DNA from: Pseudovibrio denitrificans JCM 12308
GTDB taxonomy: Bacteria > Pseudomonadota > Alphaproteobacteria > Rhizobiales > Stappiaceae
DNA length: 64,000 nucleotides
Direction of reading: 5' to 3'
Assembly: GCF_001310815.1 (NCBI RefSeq)
Contig: NZ_BAZK01000003.1
Coordinates: forward strand, 310,001-374,000
Within the stretch, counting starts at the first letter, position 1; every line of letters starts with the position of its first letter. The translations under genes were made by a program, and so were the position numbers. Positions 18,106 to 27,786 of the stretch are shown here, in pieces. Under the pieces are notes generated by a model. It was not told the origin of the DNA, ran no database searches, and was given only the letters and a program-made list of their open reading frames with translations.

Positions 18106-19083
18106 CTAAGAGTAAACAATGGGTTGGCAAAGAGTATCCTTCTTGCCAGAAAGTACATCCTTCAGATCATGTGGGGCTTTCTCAAACTCGATGGCTGGAG
18201 CAAGTAGAGTATCCAGCACCTCATCTTTCAGCAGAGAAATAGCGGCTTCCATCCGCCTGCGATGCGTCCAGCGGGGCCGCATGACAGGGGCGACCTGCCC
18301 CACCTGCGAGGAGACAAGGCTTAGGCGCTGGCTGTGAAAACTACCACCAAGTACCAGGCCTGAAGGGCGTGAACCATACCAGGAAGCCTCCACAATTTTA
18401 GCTTCCCTGCCTGCAATTCGAATAGCTGTGTTGAGGCCAGACTCGGACGCACTGCAATGCACCACAACATCCTGATTTTCTGGTGCAACTTCGGGCAATG
18501 CAAAGTCGCAGGAGAACTCATCTGCAATGTCCTGCCGCTTTGGATTCACATCGATCATGGTCACGCGTACGCCCGCAATACGAGCGCACAAATACCCAAC
18601 TAGAGAGCCAACAGTTCCGGTCCCAACAACAGCAACGCGGGAGCAAGGCAGAATACCCGCGTCCCAGATGATGTTCAGCGCAGTCTCCATATTGGCAGCC
18701 AGTGTAGCCCGGGTACTCGGTAAATCCTCTGGAATAGGGTAGAGCGCTTCAGCGGAAAGCAGGAAGTTGCTTTGATGCGGATAGAGTGAAAACACCCGCT
18801 GGCCTGCTCTCAATTCACCTGTTGTTTCAGCCACTTCGGAAACGTTTGCATACCCGTACTTAACGGGGAACGGAAAGGTGCCTTCCTGAAATGGCGCAGT
18901 CATCCGCTCGCGCTCGCTCACCGGCACATCACCGCTGAAAACGATGGCCTCCGTACCCCGGCTGATCGCAGAAGCATGGGTTTTTAAGTAAACACGGTTA
19001 CCAGATGATTTAGAGAGTTTTTCCTCTCTTATTTCAATGGTTTGAGGCGCAGTGTACCAAAGCGCCCTTGCTATCTCAGACAA
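18106..19083 (-). CDS. MDR-family dehydrogenase, BchC-like, without catalytic-zinc motif
   Basis: About 325 residues from the TTG at 19083, preceded by GGGGAG; a longer frame to 19209 would overlap the opgH start and begins with a non-homologous hydrophobic stretch. A GroES-like N-terminal half (ASAISRGTEAIVFSGDVP, then FPVKYGYANVSEV) is followed by a Rossmann domain (VVGTGTVGSLVGYLCARIAG). The Cys and GHE motif that bind the catalytic zinc in alcohol dehydrogenases are absent, as in bacteriochlorophyllide dehydrogenase BchC and its relatives. It is first in the operon with the PTPS homologue, glycosyltransferase and methyltransferase, and divergent from opgH by 114 bases. Confidence 0.75.
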   Translation of the reverse strand: MSEIARALWYTAPQTIEIREEKLSKSSGNRVYLKTHASAISRGTEAIVFSGDVPVSERERMTAPFQEGTFPFPVKYGYANVSEVAETTGELRAGQRVFSLYPHQSNFLLSAEALYPIPEDLPSTRATLAANMETALNIIWDAGILPCSRVAVVGTGTVGSLVGYLCARIAGVRVTMIDVNPKRQDIADEFSCDFALPEVAPENQDVVVHCSASESGLNTAIRIAGREAKIVEASWYGSRPSGLVLGGSFHSQRLSLVSSQVGQVAPVMRPRWTHRRRMEAAISLLKDEVLDTLLAPAIEFEKAPHDLKDVLSGKKDTLCQPIVYS

Positions 19084-19197
19084 GAAACCCGCTCCCCGGA
19101 TCGCTAAACTTTCACAAATATACTCTAGGGAAACGTGAACAAAGGAAACTAGCAGAAATGTAGGTCCCTCTAAAAACAATAATAATTTGGGTAGGAC

Positions 19198-21071
19198 ATG
19201 ACAAAACAATCACGGGTTCCTGAAGAGAACGCCCACACTCGTCTTGTTGACCAGCTGCTCTCCACCAACATCATCGACAAGCATCAGGAAAATAAGCGCT
19301 TATACCGGCGCAGACTAATCTTCGGAGGGCTTGTTCTCTCCACGTTGGCAGCGCTCACGACCATCATGGTGTTGACGCTGTTCTCCAGTGGTTTTGCCCT
19401 TTCAAAAGTCGTGATGCTTCTCGCATTTTTGGTAACCTTACCGTGGCTCATCATCGGCTTTTGGCATGCTGTCATAGGTCTGGCGCTGATGAGGTTTTCC
19501 TCAAATCCCACTGCACAGGTCTACGCTGGAACGCCTCTCGGCACGCTGGACCTGAAAAAGCCGTTGCTGAACAAGCAAACTGCCTTGCTTTCATGCGTGC
19601 GAAACGAGGATTCTCCTGAGGTTGCAGCCAAGCTGGAAGCAATGTTGCAGGATCTGGATCGTCTGGAGCAGCTGAATGGCTTCTCCCTGTATATCCTGAG
19701 TGATAGCAACGACCCCGATCATATTCGGCAGGAGATAAGAGAGTTCTCTCTTCTCAGAGCTCGTTGGCAAAATCGCATCGATGTGCTCTATCGAAGAAGA
19801 GAAATAAACACCGGCTTCAAAGCAGGGAATGTCGAGGATTTCTGCCGCAACTGGGGTGATCGGCATGAGTACGCCATCACGCTGGATGCCGACAGTTTCC
19901 TTTCTGCTGAAGCTCTATGTCACCTTGTGAGCAAGATGAATGTGAACCCGCGTTTGGGCATCTTGCAAACACTTGTACTGGGCTTATCGACCAACTCCTT
20001 CTTCACCCGTGTCTTCCAATGGGGCATGCGCTAGGCATGCGCTCTTACACCTTGGGTGCTGCTTGGTGGCAAGGCTCTTCCGGTCCGTATTGGGGACACA
20101 ACGCAATCTTCCGCATCAAGCCGTTTACACAGCACTGTCTGCTGGAACCTCTTCCGGGGACGGATGCTTTAAGCGGTCCGATCCTGAGCCACGATCAGGT
20201 CGAAGCCGCCATGATGGCAAATGCAGGCTATGAAGTTCGCGTCTGGCCTGTTGAGGGCGGCAGTTATGAGGAAAATCCGCCGCATCTGATTGAGTTTATC
20301 CGTAGAGACTTGCGCTGGTGCCACGGAAATTTGCAGTACTTCAAGCTTCTCCGTGAGCCGGGCTTTAAACTGCTTGGCCGCATTCAACTTGCCTTGGCGA
20401 TCCTGATGTTTATCGGCTCACCTGCATGGCTCACCTTCATAGCTATGGCGATCCTTACGGCATCTATCGCAGCACCCGGCACAATGCCGTTTGATCCGTT
20501 CTATGGCACCATCCTGATCGTCACCGTTATGAGTATGGTGTTCGCGCCCAAACTGGCAACGTTGGCCCACGTGCTCACAGTTCGCAATGAACGCAAGGAA
20601 TATGGCGGTTTTCTCTCTGTGTTCATCAGTGCATTCTTTGAGCTGGTTTATTCCATGCTACTGGCACCTGTTATGGCAATCGCGCACAGCATCTTCATCG
20701 CGCAGCTGTTTGCTGGCCGAAAAACGCAATGGGGCGGGCAGGCACGACAGCCGCACGGCATTCCGTTGGTTCTTGCAGCCAAGAAGTTCTGGCCACAAAC
20801 GCTTTTCGGTCTGTGCGGTGTTATCTGGATGATGGATTACTCACTCGCCGATACTTGGCTCTTGCTACCCGTAATCCTTGGGCCATTGCTGACTATTCCG
20901 TTCGCAATGATCACGTCAAAACCAGTGCTTGGCATGTACTTCAAACATTCCGGTCTTTGGGCTCTACCAGAAGAGAAGAAAACACCGCTTGAGCTTCAGG
21001 GCCTCAGTAAGGAGCAGCGGAGGGTTGAGATGGAACTGGCCAAAGCAAACAGGGCGGCAGCCACACGATGA
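19198..21071 (+). CDS. opgH: Glucans biosynthesis glucosyltransferase H (frameshifted)
   Basis: About 625 residues when repaired. OpgH/MdoH is an inner-membrane GT2 enzyme that polymerises UDP-glucose into the backbone of osmoregulated periplasmic glucans. N-terminal membrane helices (residues 40-65 and 75-100) precede the GT2 domain: ALLSCVRNEDSP, ILSDSNDPD, YRRREINTGFKAGNVEDFC, then TLDADSF (DxD), and after the shift WWQGSSGPYWGHNAIFRI and RRDLRWCHGNLQYF (QxxRW-like). Further helices follow. The first frame ends at a TAG at 20032; an extra C at 20031 gives GMRLGMRSYTLG, so an indel error is likely. opgG is not adjacent. Confidence 0.88.
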
Positions 21072-21110
21072 AAGCACTGCCTGAGTAAGGAACCTCAGGC
21101 ATTCCAACAA

Positions 21111-21157
21111 AAAAGCCGATTGCGTTTGATGGATTCACGCAATCGGCTTTTCTTTTT
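21111..21157. terminator. Bidirectional terminator between opgH and opgC
   Basis: A perfect 15-bp stem (21111-21125 with 21137-21151), an 11-base loop, and TCTTTTT after it. A-rich bases before the left arm give the same structure on the minus strand, so it can serve both convergent genes. Confidence 0.9.
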
Positions 21158-21179
21158 AAGTGCTGAAAAGCTAGGTCTG

Positions 21180-22361
21180 TTAGGAAGCAGGCTTTTCCTT
21201 TGGCTTTCTCCAAGGTTCACCCTTGAACCACGCAACCGTGTAAGCAACGGCGATCAGACCAGCGAAACCAAGAAGGTTCGCCAAAATACCACCAGAGATG
21301 GTGCCCTTCAGGCCAAGCTCATCGCGGAAGATTGCGAGACCTTGTGCAAGGATGAGGCTGGCGAGGAACACAGCCAGAGACTGCTGTCCAACCTTCTTGA
21401 TCACACGAACCACTTTGCCACCAAAGCCACCCATGAGCAGGCGGTGTCCGCCTTCACCAACAGCCACCCAAGCCACGTAAGCAAGAGCGAGGAAGTGGAT
21501 GTAGCGCAAGATACCCATCTCAGACTTCACGGTAAGATCACTGATATCATTCGCAATTCGGCGAAGCTCAGGCACTTCATTGAGAATGCGGAAGTAAGCG
21601 AACGGGATTGTCAGAATGATAATCGAGGCACTCAGGAACAACAGGCGTTTCTTGACAGGAGGCGCTGGAATCCAACCTTTGATGAATGCAAAGCCGGTGA
21701 AGAACAGCAGCTGCCATGCAAACGGATTAAAGAACCAACGGCGATCGGACCAAGGCTCAGCAGGGAAGTCGACCAGCCTGAAAGTTGCAATCAACCAGAA
21801 AGCAGCAATGATCGCAGCAACTGCACCACGGCCAACCTTGTAATACGCAACCATAATCACTGGCAGCATCGCAAGGATCACCAGATACATCGGCAGAATA
21901 TCGAAGTAGTTCGGCACGTAGGTCAGGGTCAGCAGACCTGGAAGCTGGAAGATTGGATCTTCAAAGAAATGCCAGAGGTTCAGCTTGCCCACATAGTCAT
22001 CACTGGTCCAGCCGTTGATTTGCAGGAACGCAAGCATGCCTGCAACTGCAAGGAACAAGCAGATATGCGCCCAGTAAACTTGCCAGACGCGGAAGAGCAC
22101 GCGTGCACTTCCCATAGCAAGTCCATGCAGTTCAAACACGCGACCAAATGCGATGGCTGAGGCCATTCCGGAGCAGAACACAAATATCTCGGTAGCATCG
22201 GAAAAGCCGAAACGAGCCGGAATCCAAAGAGCCCACCCGTTTGCTGGCAGGTGGGCTATAAAGATGATGAACATTGCGATGCCTCGGAAAAAATCGAGGC
22301 GAGGATCTCTTTGGCGGCTTGCCGTTTTCATAGGCGTCGGCGGTATATTGTGTTTGTTCAC
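21180..22361 (-). CDS. opgC: OpgC-type glucan succinyltransferase / membrane acyltransferase
   Basis: 393 residues with about ten transmembrane helices. OpgC-domain proteins transfer succinyl groups from the cytoplasm to periplasmic glucans. The N-terminus RDPRLDFFRGIAMFIIFIAH has the conserved RLDFFRG entry of this acyltransferase group, followed by SDATEIFVFCSGMASA, and ends in a lysine/proline-rich tail (PWRKPKEKP). It converges on opgH across a shared terminator, so glucan backbone synthesis and its substitution lie together but are transcribed apart. Confidence 0.85.
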   Translation of the reverse strand: MNKHNIPPTPMKTASRQRDPRLDFFRGIAMFIIFIAHLPANGWALWIPARFGFSDATEIFVFCSGMASAIAFGRVFELHGLAMGSARVLFRVWQVYWAHICLFLAVAGMLAFLQINGWTSDDYVGKLNLWHFFEDPIFQLPGLLTLTYVPNYFDILPMYLVILAMLPVIMVAYYKVGRGAVAAIIAAFWLIATFRLVDFPAEPWSDRRWFFNPFAWQLLFFTGFAFIKGWIPAPPVKKRLLFLSASIIILTIPFAYFRILNEVPELRRIANDISDLTVKSEMGILRYIHFLALAYVAWVAVGEGGHRLLMGGFGGKVVRVIKKVGQQSLAVFLASLILAQGLAIFRDELGLKGTISGGILANLLGFAGLIAVAYTVAWFKGEPWRKPKEKPAS

Positions 22362-22431
22362 GGTGTCTCTGAAACTAAAAACTATAAGTCGGAAAATGCA
22401 GCTCCGAAATCCCCCGAAGCTGCACCTTCAA

Positions 22432-23817
22432 TTATCCCATGCGGAATCGCAGGTGTTCACTTTGCATAAGGTCAGTGGCTTCCATCATACGGGTCGCCTG
22501 AGCCATGCGGGTTTCGCCATAGGTGTCTGAACCACCTCTCAGGCGAGTGCGCTCATCAATCATGCGTTTTGCTTCCTGACAGAGGCCAGCACGCAGAGCT
22601 GCTTCAATCGTGATGCGTTCAAACACATCGCGCTGAGCATGGCTGCCGCCAACTGTACGAAGCAGTGGACGTGCCTCTGCAAGGTGATGATAAGCGCTGA
22701 AGTAGTTGCCGTTCTTGAACTGCATCAGTCCGGAAGCTGTTGGAGAACCTGCAATTTTAGTCACATGACCCATCTCATTGGTGTCTTCTTCACCAAAGGT
22801 GCGCATGCGGGCTAAAAGACGGTCAGATGACTGACGACGGTTATCGCCCAGCAGGGCCAGCATGTAGTGCAAGTCAGCGAAAACATTGCAGGAATCGTCG
22901 ATACGCTTCTCACTGATGCTCGCCAGTTCTTCCCAGCGGTGACCAACCTTGATGCCCTCAAGCTCAAGGCGAACCAGCATGGAAGCGGCGTTGGAGATAT
23001 CGCGGTAATCGTCAGTGTGATCCTTGCGGAATTTCTGGTCGTAAAGCTCGAAAACGCGCTCCACATTGCCACGGTCCAGATGCAACAAGGCAAGGTGCCA
23101 CCAAACGTGATAGCCAAAGTTGTTGCAGTGTTCCCAGGCTTGTGGCTGGTTGTCGAGCCACTTGATGCCTTCTTCGGTCTTACCGGTCATGTCCAGCACG
23201 TGAGCGACTGCGTGCAGGCCCCAGGCATCGTCATTTTGAAGCGCGACAGCTTCTTTACCAATGCGTTCGGCTCTCTCAAAATCGCCGCTTTCTTCAAGCG
23301 CGAAAGAGTAACAGCCGTGTACGTAACCCTTGGCAACGTGGTCTTCTTCGTAAGCGCCAATCACTCCTTCAATGGAGGAGCGCATACGAGAAGGCTGGCC
23401 AAGCACAAAGCGAATGGCGTGTACCAGCTTCAGAGTAAGAGCATCACGTGGGTATTTGAGAAGCATTTCATCAAGGCGATCAGCAGCTTTACTTGGAGCG
23501 CCCTGGAGCCAGTCGTTCAAAGCTTCGACAACAGCTTCTTCACGATCTGTAATCTGTGTATCTCTGCGGCATTTATCTGCAATTGCGTAAGCTTCAAAAG
23601 CAGTTGCCGTCATTTCGCGTCTGCCAAGCAGAAGGCAGAACAGGCCACGAGCGGCCTGAGCCAGCGCAAAATCTGGATCAGCCTCCAGTGTTTTCGCAAG
23701 ATGCTCCGGCGTTGCTGCACTATGTGCGAGGAACGCAAGAATAGTGTTGTTCCAGTGTGTTAATGCACCCTTATCGGAGAGTGTTACCGCGTATTCGAAC
23801 TGGTCATCAATGCGCAT
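22432..23817 (-). CDS. Tetratricopeptide repeat protein, TTC38-like
   Basis: 461 residues, close to the usual size of TTC38 homologues, with no signal peptide. Helical TPR-like repeats run through the protein; recognisable conserved blocks are GYVHGCYSFALEESGDFERAE, read in two parts, WGLHAVAHVLDMTG and FGYHVWWHLALLHLDRG. The repeated HxxxH-type histidines (WGLHAVAH, YHVWWH) are characteristic of the TTC38 group, whose biochemical role is unknown. No operon partner: opgC lies 70 bases downstream and a long AT-rich spacer lies upstream. Confidence 0.8.
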   Translation of the reverse strand: MRIDDQFEYAVTLSDKGALTHWNNTILAFLAHSAATPEHLAKTLEADPDFALAQAARGLFCLLLGRREMTATAFEAYAIADKCRRDTQITDREEAVVEALNDWLQGAPSKAADRLDEMLLKYPRDALTLKLVHAIRFVLGQPSRMRSSIEGVIGAYEEDHVAKGYVHGCYSFALEESGDFERAERIGKEAVALQNDDAWGLHAVAHVLDMTGKTEEGIKWLDNQPQAWEHCNNFGYHVWWHLALLHLDRGNVERVFELYDQKFRKDHTDDYRDISNAASMLVRLELEGIKVGHRWEELASISEKRIDDSCNVFADLHYMLALLGDNRRQSSDRLLARMRTFGEEDTNEMGHVTKIAGSPTASGLMQFKNGNYFSAYHHLAEARPLLRTVGGSHAQRDVFERITIEAALRAGLCQEAKRMIDERTRLRGGSDTYGETRMAQATRMMEATDLMQSEHLRFRMG

Positions 23818-24284
23818 GGATGCGACCCGTGGTTAGGGCGACCGGTAATTCGTGCAATGTGCAAATGCTCATGAGATAAGCCATTGGGTTCACATTGCTA
23901 ACGACACAGGTCTGCCAGGAAATCTGTTGATCAGAACCCTTTCAAAACTGGCGATGACGTTCAACACACAAAAAGGTGTTTAATATCAGCAAGCTTTGTT
24001 TATGTAGAAAATATAGTTCAACCTCATGAAGAAATAGAAAACACCATTCTAATGAGTAAGAAAAAATATGCGGCAAATAGAAGCTCTCTTGTAAAATCCT
24101 ACTATTATTAATAGTGATAATAAGTAAGATTTTAGATGTTTGGCTCTATTATACCTGTATTTTATTACCCTTTGATAATCTTCTGTTTGCTGGTTAAAAT
24201 AGTGTTCACTGCTTCTTGATTTTCTAGTTAGCCTCCACTGTGCAATGTCATTGCCCCAAGAGAGACTAAGTACGTGGCGAATTC
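23818..24284. other. AT-rich divergent intergenic region
   Basis: 467 bases between the divergent TPR and YeeE genes. About 24,000-24,200 is strongly AT-rich and packed with stop codons in all frames; no gene or clear inverted repeat is seen. It probably carries promoters for both flanking genes. Confidence 0.5.
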
Positions 24285-25488
24285 ATGGCGGATACCGGTA
24301 GCTATCAACAAACTAATATCGATCAACAGATTCAGTCCCCACAAACATTAATCATCATTGGGGCGCTGATGGCTCTGGCGGTGGTTGCCGTGTTGGGACT
24401 GGAAAACAGCGGCTGGCGCGTCTTCGGAGCTGCGCTGATAGGGGCACTGGCAGGCCTTGCACTTTACCACACCAGCTTTGGATTTACCGCTGCTTGGCGG
24501 CGGATTGTGACCCAGCGAAGGGGGCAGGGGTTACGTGCTCAATTCCTGCTTATCTCATTGGTTTGCTTGATAAGTTTCCCACTCCTCCAATACGGATCAG
24601 ACATTGGCTTACCAACTGGTGGCTTCGTGTTTCCATTCGGTGTTGGAGCAGCTGTCGGCGCCTTCATTTTCGGCATCGGAATGCAGCTCGGTGGTGGGTG
24701 TGGATCAGGCACTTTGTTCACCGTTGGAGCGGCTCATCCCGCATGGTGATCACCCTTGCCTTCTTCGTTTTAGGCAGCGTGATTGCAACAGCGCACCTTC
24801 CGTTTTGGAATTCTCTTCCAAGATTACCGGCATTTTCGCTTGTACGCGGTTTTGGGGTGGTCCCGGCGCTGATGATCACGATTCTGCCGCTTATCGCCTT
24901 TGCGATATTCTCGGTGTTTATCGAGAAAAAACAATGGGGTGAGTTGGAGAAATCCCGCAAAACGACCGGCTTTTTACAGGGTCAGTGGGGCTATGTTCTA
25001 GGTGCGTTGATATTGGCGTTGGTTTGCTTCTTACGTTCATTGTGCTGCGCCGCCCATGGGGTGTCACCTCCGGCTTCGCACTCTGGGGTGCAAAGTTTTT
25101 CTACGCAGTTGGTATCCCGGTAGAGACCTGGCCCTACTGGAAATGGCAGGTCGCAGCAATTGAAAGATCGGTCTTCGCAGATTCAACATCAGTCATGAAC
25201 TTCGGCATCGTGCTGGGAGCGCTGATCGCTGCCGGACTGGCTGGCAAGTTCAATCCGGTGAAGAGGATCAACCTCAGAGATGCTGGTACCGCGATTGTCG
25301 GCGGCCTGATGCTCGGCTACGGCGCGCGCCTCGCGTATGGATGCAACATCGGGGCCTACCTTGGGGGGATAACCTCAGGTTCCATGCATGGTTGGCTATG
25401 GCTCGTCTTTGCCTTTGCCGGCTCCATGGTCGGAACCCGTGTCCGCCATTTGATCGGCATGGACCCGGCGCCTGTTACTGCAAAGTGA
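24285..25488 (+). CDS. YeeE/YedE (TsuA-like) sulfur-compound transporter (two frameshifts)
   Basis: About 401 residues with some ten helices when repaired. YeeE/TsuA proteins bring thiosulfate or related sulfur compounds across the inner membrane using conserved cysteines. Two copies of the family motif are present: MQLGGGCGSGTLFTVG and YGCNIGAYLGGITSGSMHGW. The frame breaks twice: near 24,727 (an extra G gives TVGGGSSRMVITL) and near 25,017 (an extra G gives LILAVGLLLTFIVLRRP). Both are one-base losses. The next gene, with a DUF302 domain, fits a sulfur-metabolism role. Confidence 0.82.
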
Positions 25489-25601
25489 CAGCTGAGCTCT
25501 GCATACGACTAAAACTGGGCCTATTAAAATCGAGGGAGGCTGAACAACAGCCTGTTCAACTCCCGCTTTTAAACTCATTTCATTACGAGAAGGATTGAAC
25601 C

Positions 25602-26126
25602 ATGAAAATTCTGACGGGTGTGCTTGGCTTTGTTGGAACATTGATGTTCGTTATGGCCGCCTTTCAACCATCACAAGCTCAAATCACAACAGAACAAGCG
25701 CAGCAGGGGAAGGTCCTTCCGCGCAATGGCTGGCGTGTTATCGAAACCACTAAGGCAATCGACGAACTGCTGGATTCGCTGAAGAAAGCTATTCGTGAGG
25801 AAGACATGCTGCTGGTCAGCATGGCGAGTGCATCCCGTGGTGCCAAAGCCAACGGTTTCGAAATCCCCGGCAACTATGTCATCGGCGTTTTCCGCAATGA
25901 CTTCGCCCGCCGCATGCTGGCAGCCAGCGTGCAGGCCGGGATTGAGGCCCCTATACGGTTTTATCTGACGGAAAATCCAGATGGGTCCGCAACGCTCTCA
26001 TGGAAGACACCAAGTTTCGTCTTCCAGCCATATCGGGATACTGCATCTGAGGATCTGGTCTCGCTGAGCGAGGAGCTGGACGTGGTCTTCCAGCGTATTG
26101 CGGACCGTGCCACAGGCAACACCTGA
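25602..26126 (+). CDS. Exported DUF302-domain protein
   Basis: 174 residues. Residues 1-27 form a signal peptide (hydrophobic core followed by SQAQ). The DUF302 domain occupies roughly residues 50-160, with VIGVFRNDFARRML and IRFYLTENPDGSATLSWKTPS in two blocks. DUF302 proteins are periplasmic or membrane-linked, are often found with sulfur-oxidation or YeeE genes, and have no proven reaction. AGAAGGATTGAACC lies before the ATG at 25602. It is 113 bases after the YeeE gene on the same strand, so probably in the same transcript. Confidence 0.8.
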   Translation: MKILTGVLGFVGTLMFVMAAFQPSQAQITTEQAQQGKVLPRNGWRVIETTKAIDELLDSLKKAIREEDMLLVSMASASRGAKANGFEIPGNYVIGVFRNDFARRMLAASVQAGIEAPIRFYLTENPDGSATLSWKTPSFVFQPYRDTASEDLVSLSEELDVVFQRIADRATGNT

Positions 26127-26147
26127 GGCACGATCAACTTGCATACT

Positions 26148-27784
26148 CTATAGCTTGCCGTCGTAGGCTCTACGGTCGATGCGGCAAGCAAGAACGGTGA
26201 AGGTATCGCGTTCCAGCGCTGCCTTCGCTTCCTGTTTCAGGCTCTCTGCATCATCCACCCAAACACCGTGACCGCCGTAAGCTTCAGCAAGTGCAGGGAA
26301 GTTGGTGGCGGAGAAATCCACGCCCAGATTAGGGTTCTGATTGGCACGCTGCTTCAGTTCAATCAGAGACAGGCTCTCGTCAACCAGCACGCAGACAATG
26401 AACGGCACCTGCATATCACGCAGAACCGCCAGATCACCAAGGCCCATCTCAAGGCCAGCATCACCAACAAATACAACAACCGGATCTTCTGGCTTCGCCA
26501 TCTTATGCCCGATACCAAGCGGCAACGCGCAAGCCATTGTACAAAGCGCAGAACTTTGCAGCATGGTGCGTGGGTAAAGGCTCTCCCAGATCTGGCTCAC
26601 CAGAATACGGTGCGCGCCGCTGTCAGCCGTAGCCACAGTGGTATCCGGCAGGGCTTCACGAAGACCGTGGAACACAGTCGCCGGACCCCAGCCGCTTTCC
26701 TCTGCAGCAAAGTCTGCCTTTAGCTTGTCTTTGGCAGGTGCGATCCGGTCACGAAGCCAGTCACTCTCCTCAGGAACAACACCAGTCTCATCTTCTGGTG
26801 TGAGTGAAAGCAGGGTCGGCTTGATGTCACCTTCCAGCGTATGGCTCACATGGTGCATGCCATGGCTGCGCAGCACAGGTGTGAGCTCAATCACTGAAGT
26901 GTCTTCGCTCCATGGATTGCGCCAGTTCACGCGCATCTCAATCGGGTCATATCCAATCAATACAACAAGATCAGCATCCGCCAGCAATGGCATCAGGCTC
27001 TTGTCAGCTTTTGGTGAAAGGCCTGCACCACCAAGTGAAAGCTTATGGTTTTCAGGAATGAGCCCCTTGCCCTTGTAGCTGGTGATCAGCGGAATCTGAT
27101 AGGCCTCACAGAAAGCCTCAATCTCATTGCCAGCATCCACGTTGACCGCATCAACCCCAGCAATCGCAATAGGGCGCTGCGCTGAGCCCAGCAGATCACG
27201 TGCCTGCTCCAGCACATCACCAAATGGCAGCTGGGCAGCACGAACACCGTAGTTCGGCGCCTTCTGTGTTTCTGTGCTTTCGCTTTCCGCAACGGAGATC
27301 GGCACATCAATGTGCACGGGCCCCGGCTGGCCAGACATGGCAATGGAAATCGCCTTGTCCATCATGGCGTTCAACGCACCTGCGGAGGCTTTGAAGCTGG
27401 CCTTCACGATAGGGCGTAGCAACTGCTGATGATCCATCACCTGGTGAGTGTAGGTCTCAGCCTCAGCTGCATCCACACATCCCGTCAGGAAGATCATCGG
27501 AACACGATCCTGAAAAGCATTGGCCACCACGTTGACCGCATTGGTCACGCCTGGGCCAAGCGTTGCCAGCAAAACAACAGGTGCATCCGTACCTTGGCGT
27601 GCAAGGCCATGCCATGCGCCTTCAGCATGAACCCACCGGCGTTTTCATGCTTCACCAGATTGAACTTCAACCCGGCAAGGTTGAGCGCATCCATAAGGGC
27701 CAGAACTTCGCCGCCCGGAATACCGAAGGCATACTGGCTACCGGCCTGATGCAGTTTTTGAGCAATAAGATCAGCACCGCGCAT
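26148..27784 (-). CDS. Thiamine-diphosphate enzyme, acetolactate synthase-like (frameshifted)
   Basis: About 546 residues when repaired. The N-terminal PYR domain has AFGIPGGEVLALMDAL and the activating Glu in VKHENAGGFM; the centre is a transhydrogenase-like domain; the C-terminal PP domain has VGDAGLEMGLGDLAVLRDM as its ThDP/Mg motif (GDA in place of the more usual GDG). Family reactions join or cleave 2-oxo acids or acyl-CoAs. The frame breaks near 27,625: a further G makes FMAEGAWHGLARQGTDAPVVLL and restores one protein. It starts two bases after the CoA-transferase stop, so the two enzymes are one operon. Oxalyl-CoA decarboxylase, ALS or a sulfoacetaldehyde-type role are all possible. 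Confidence 0.8.
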
Positions 27785-27786
27785 AA

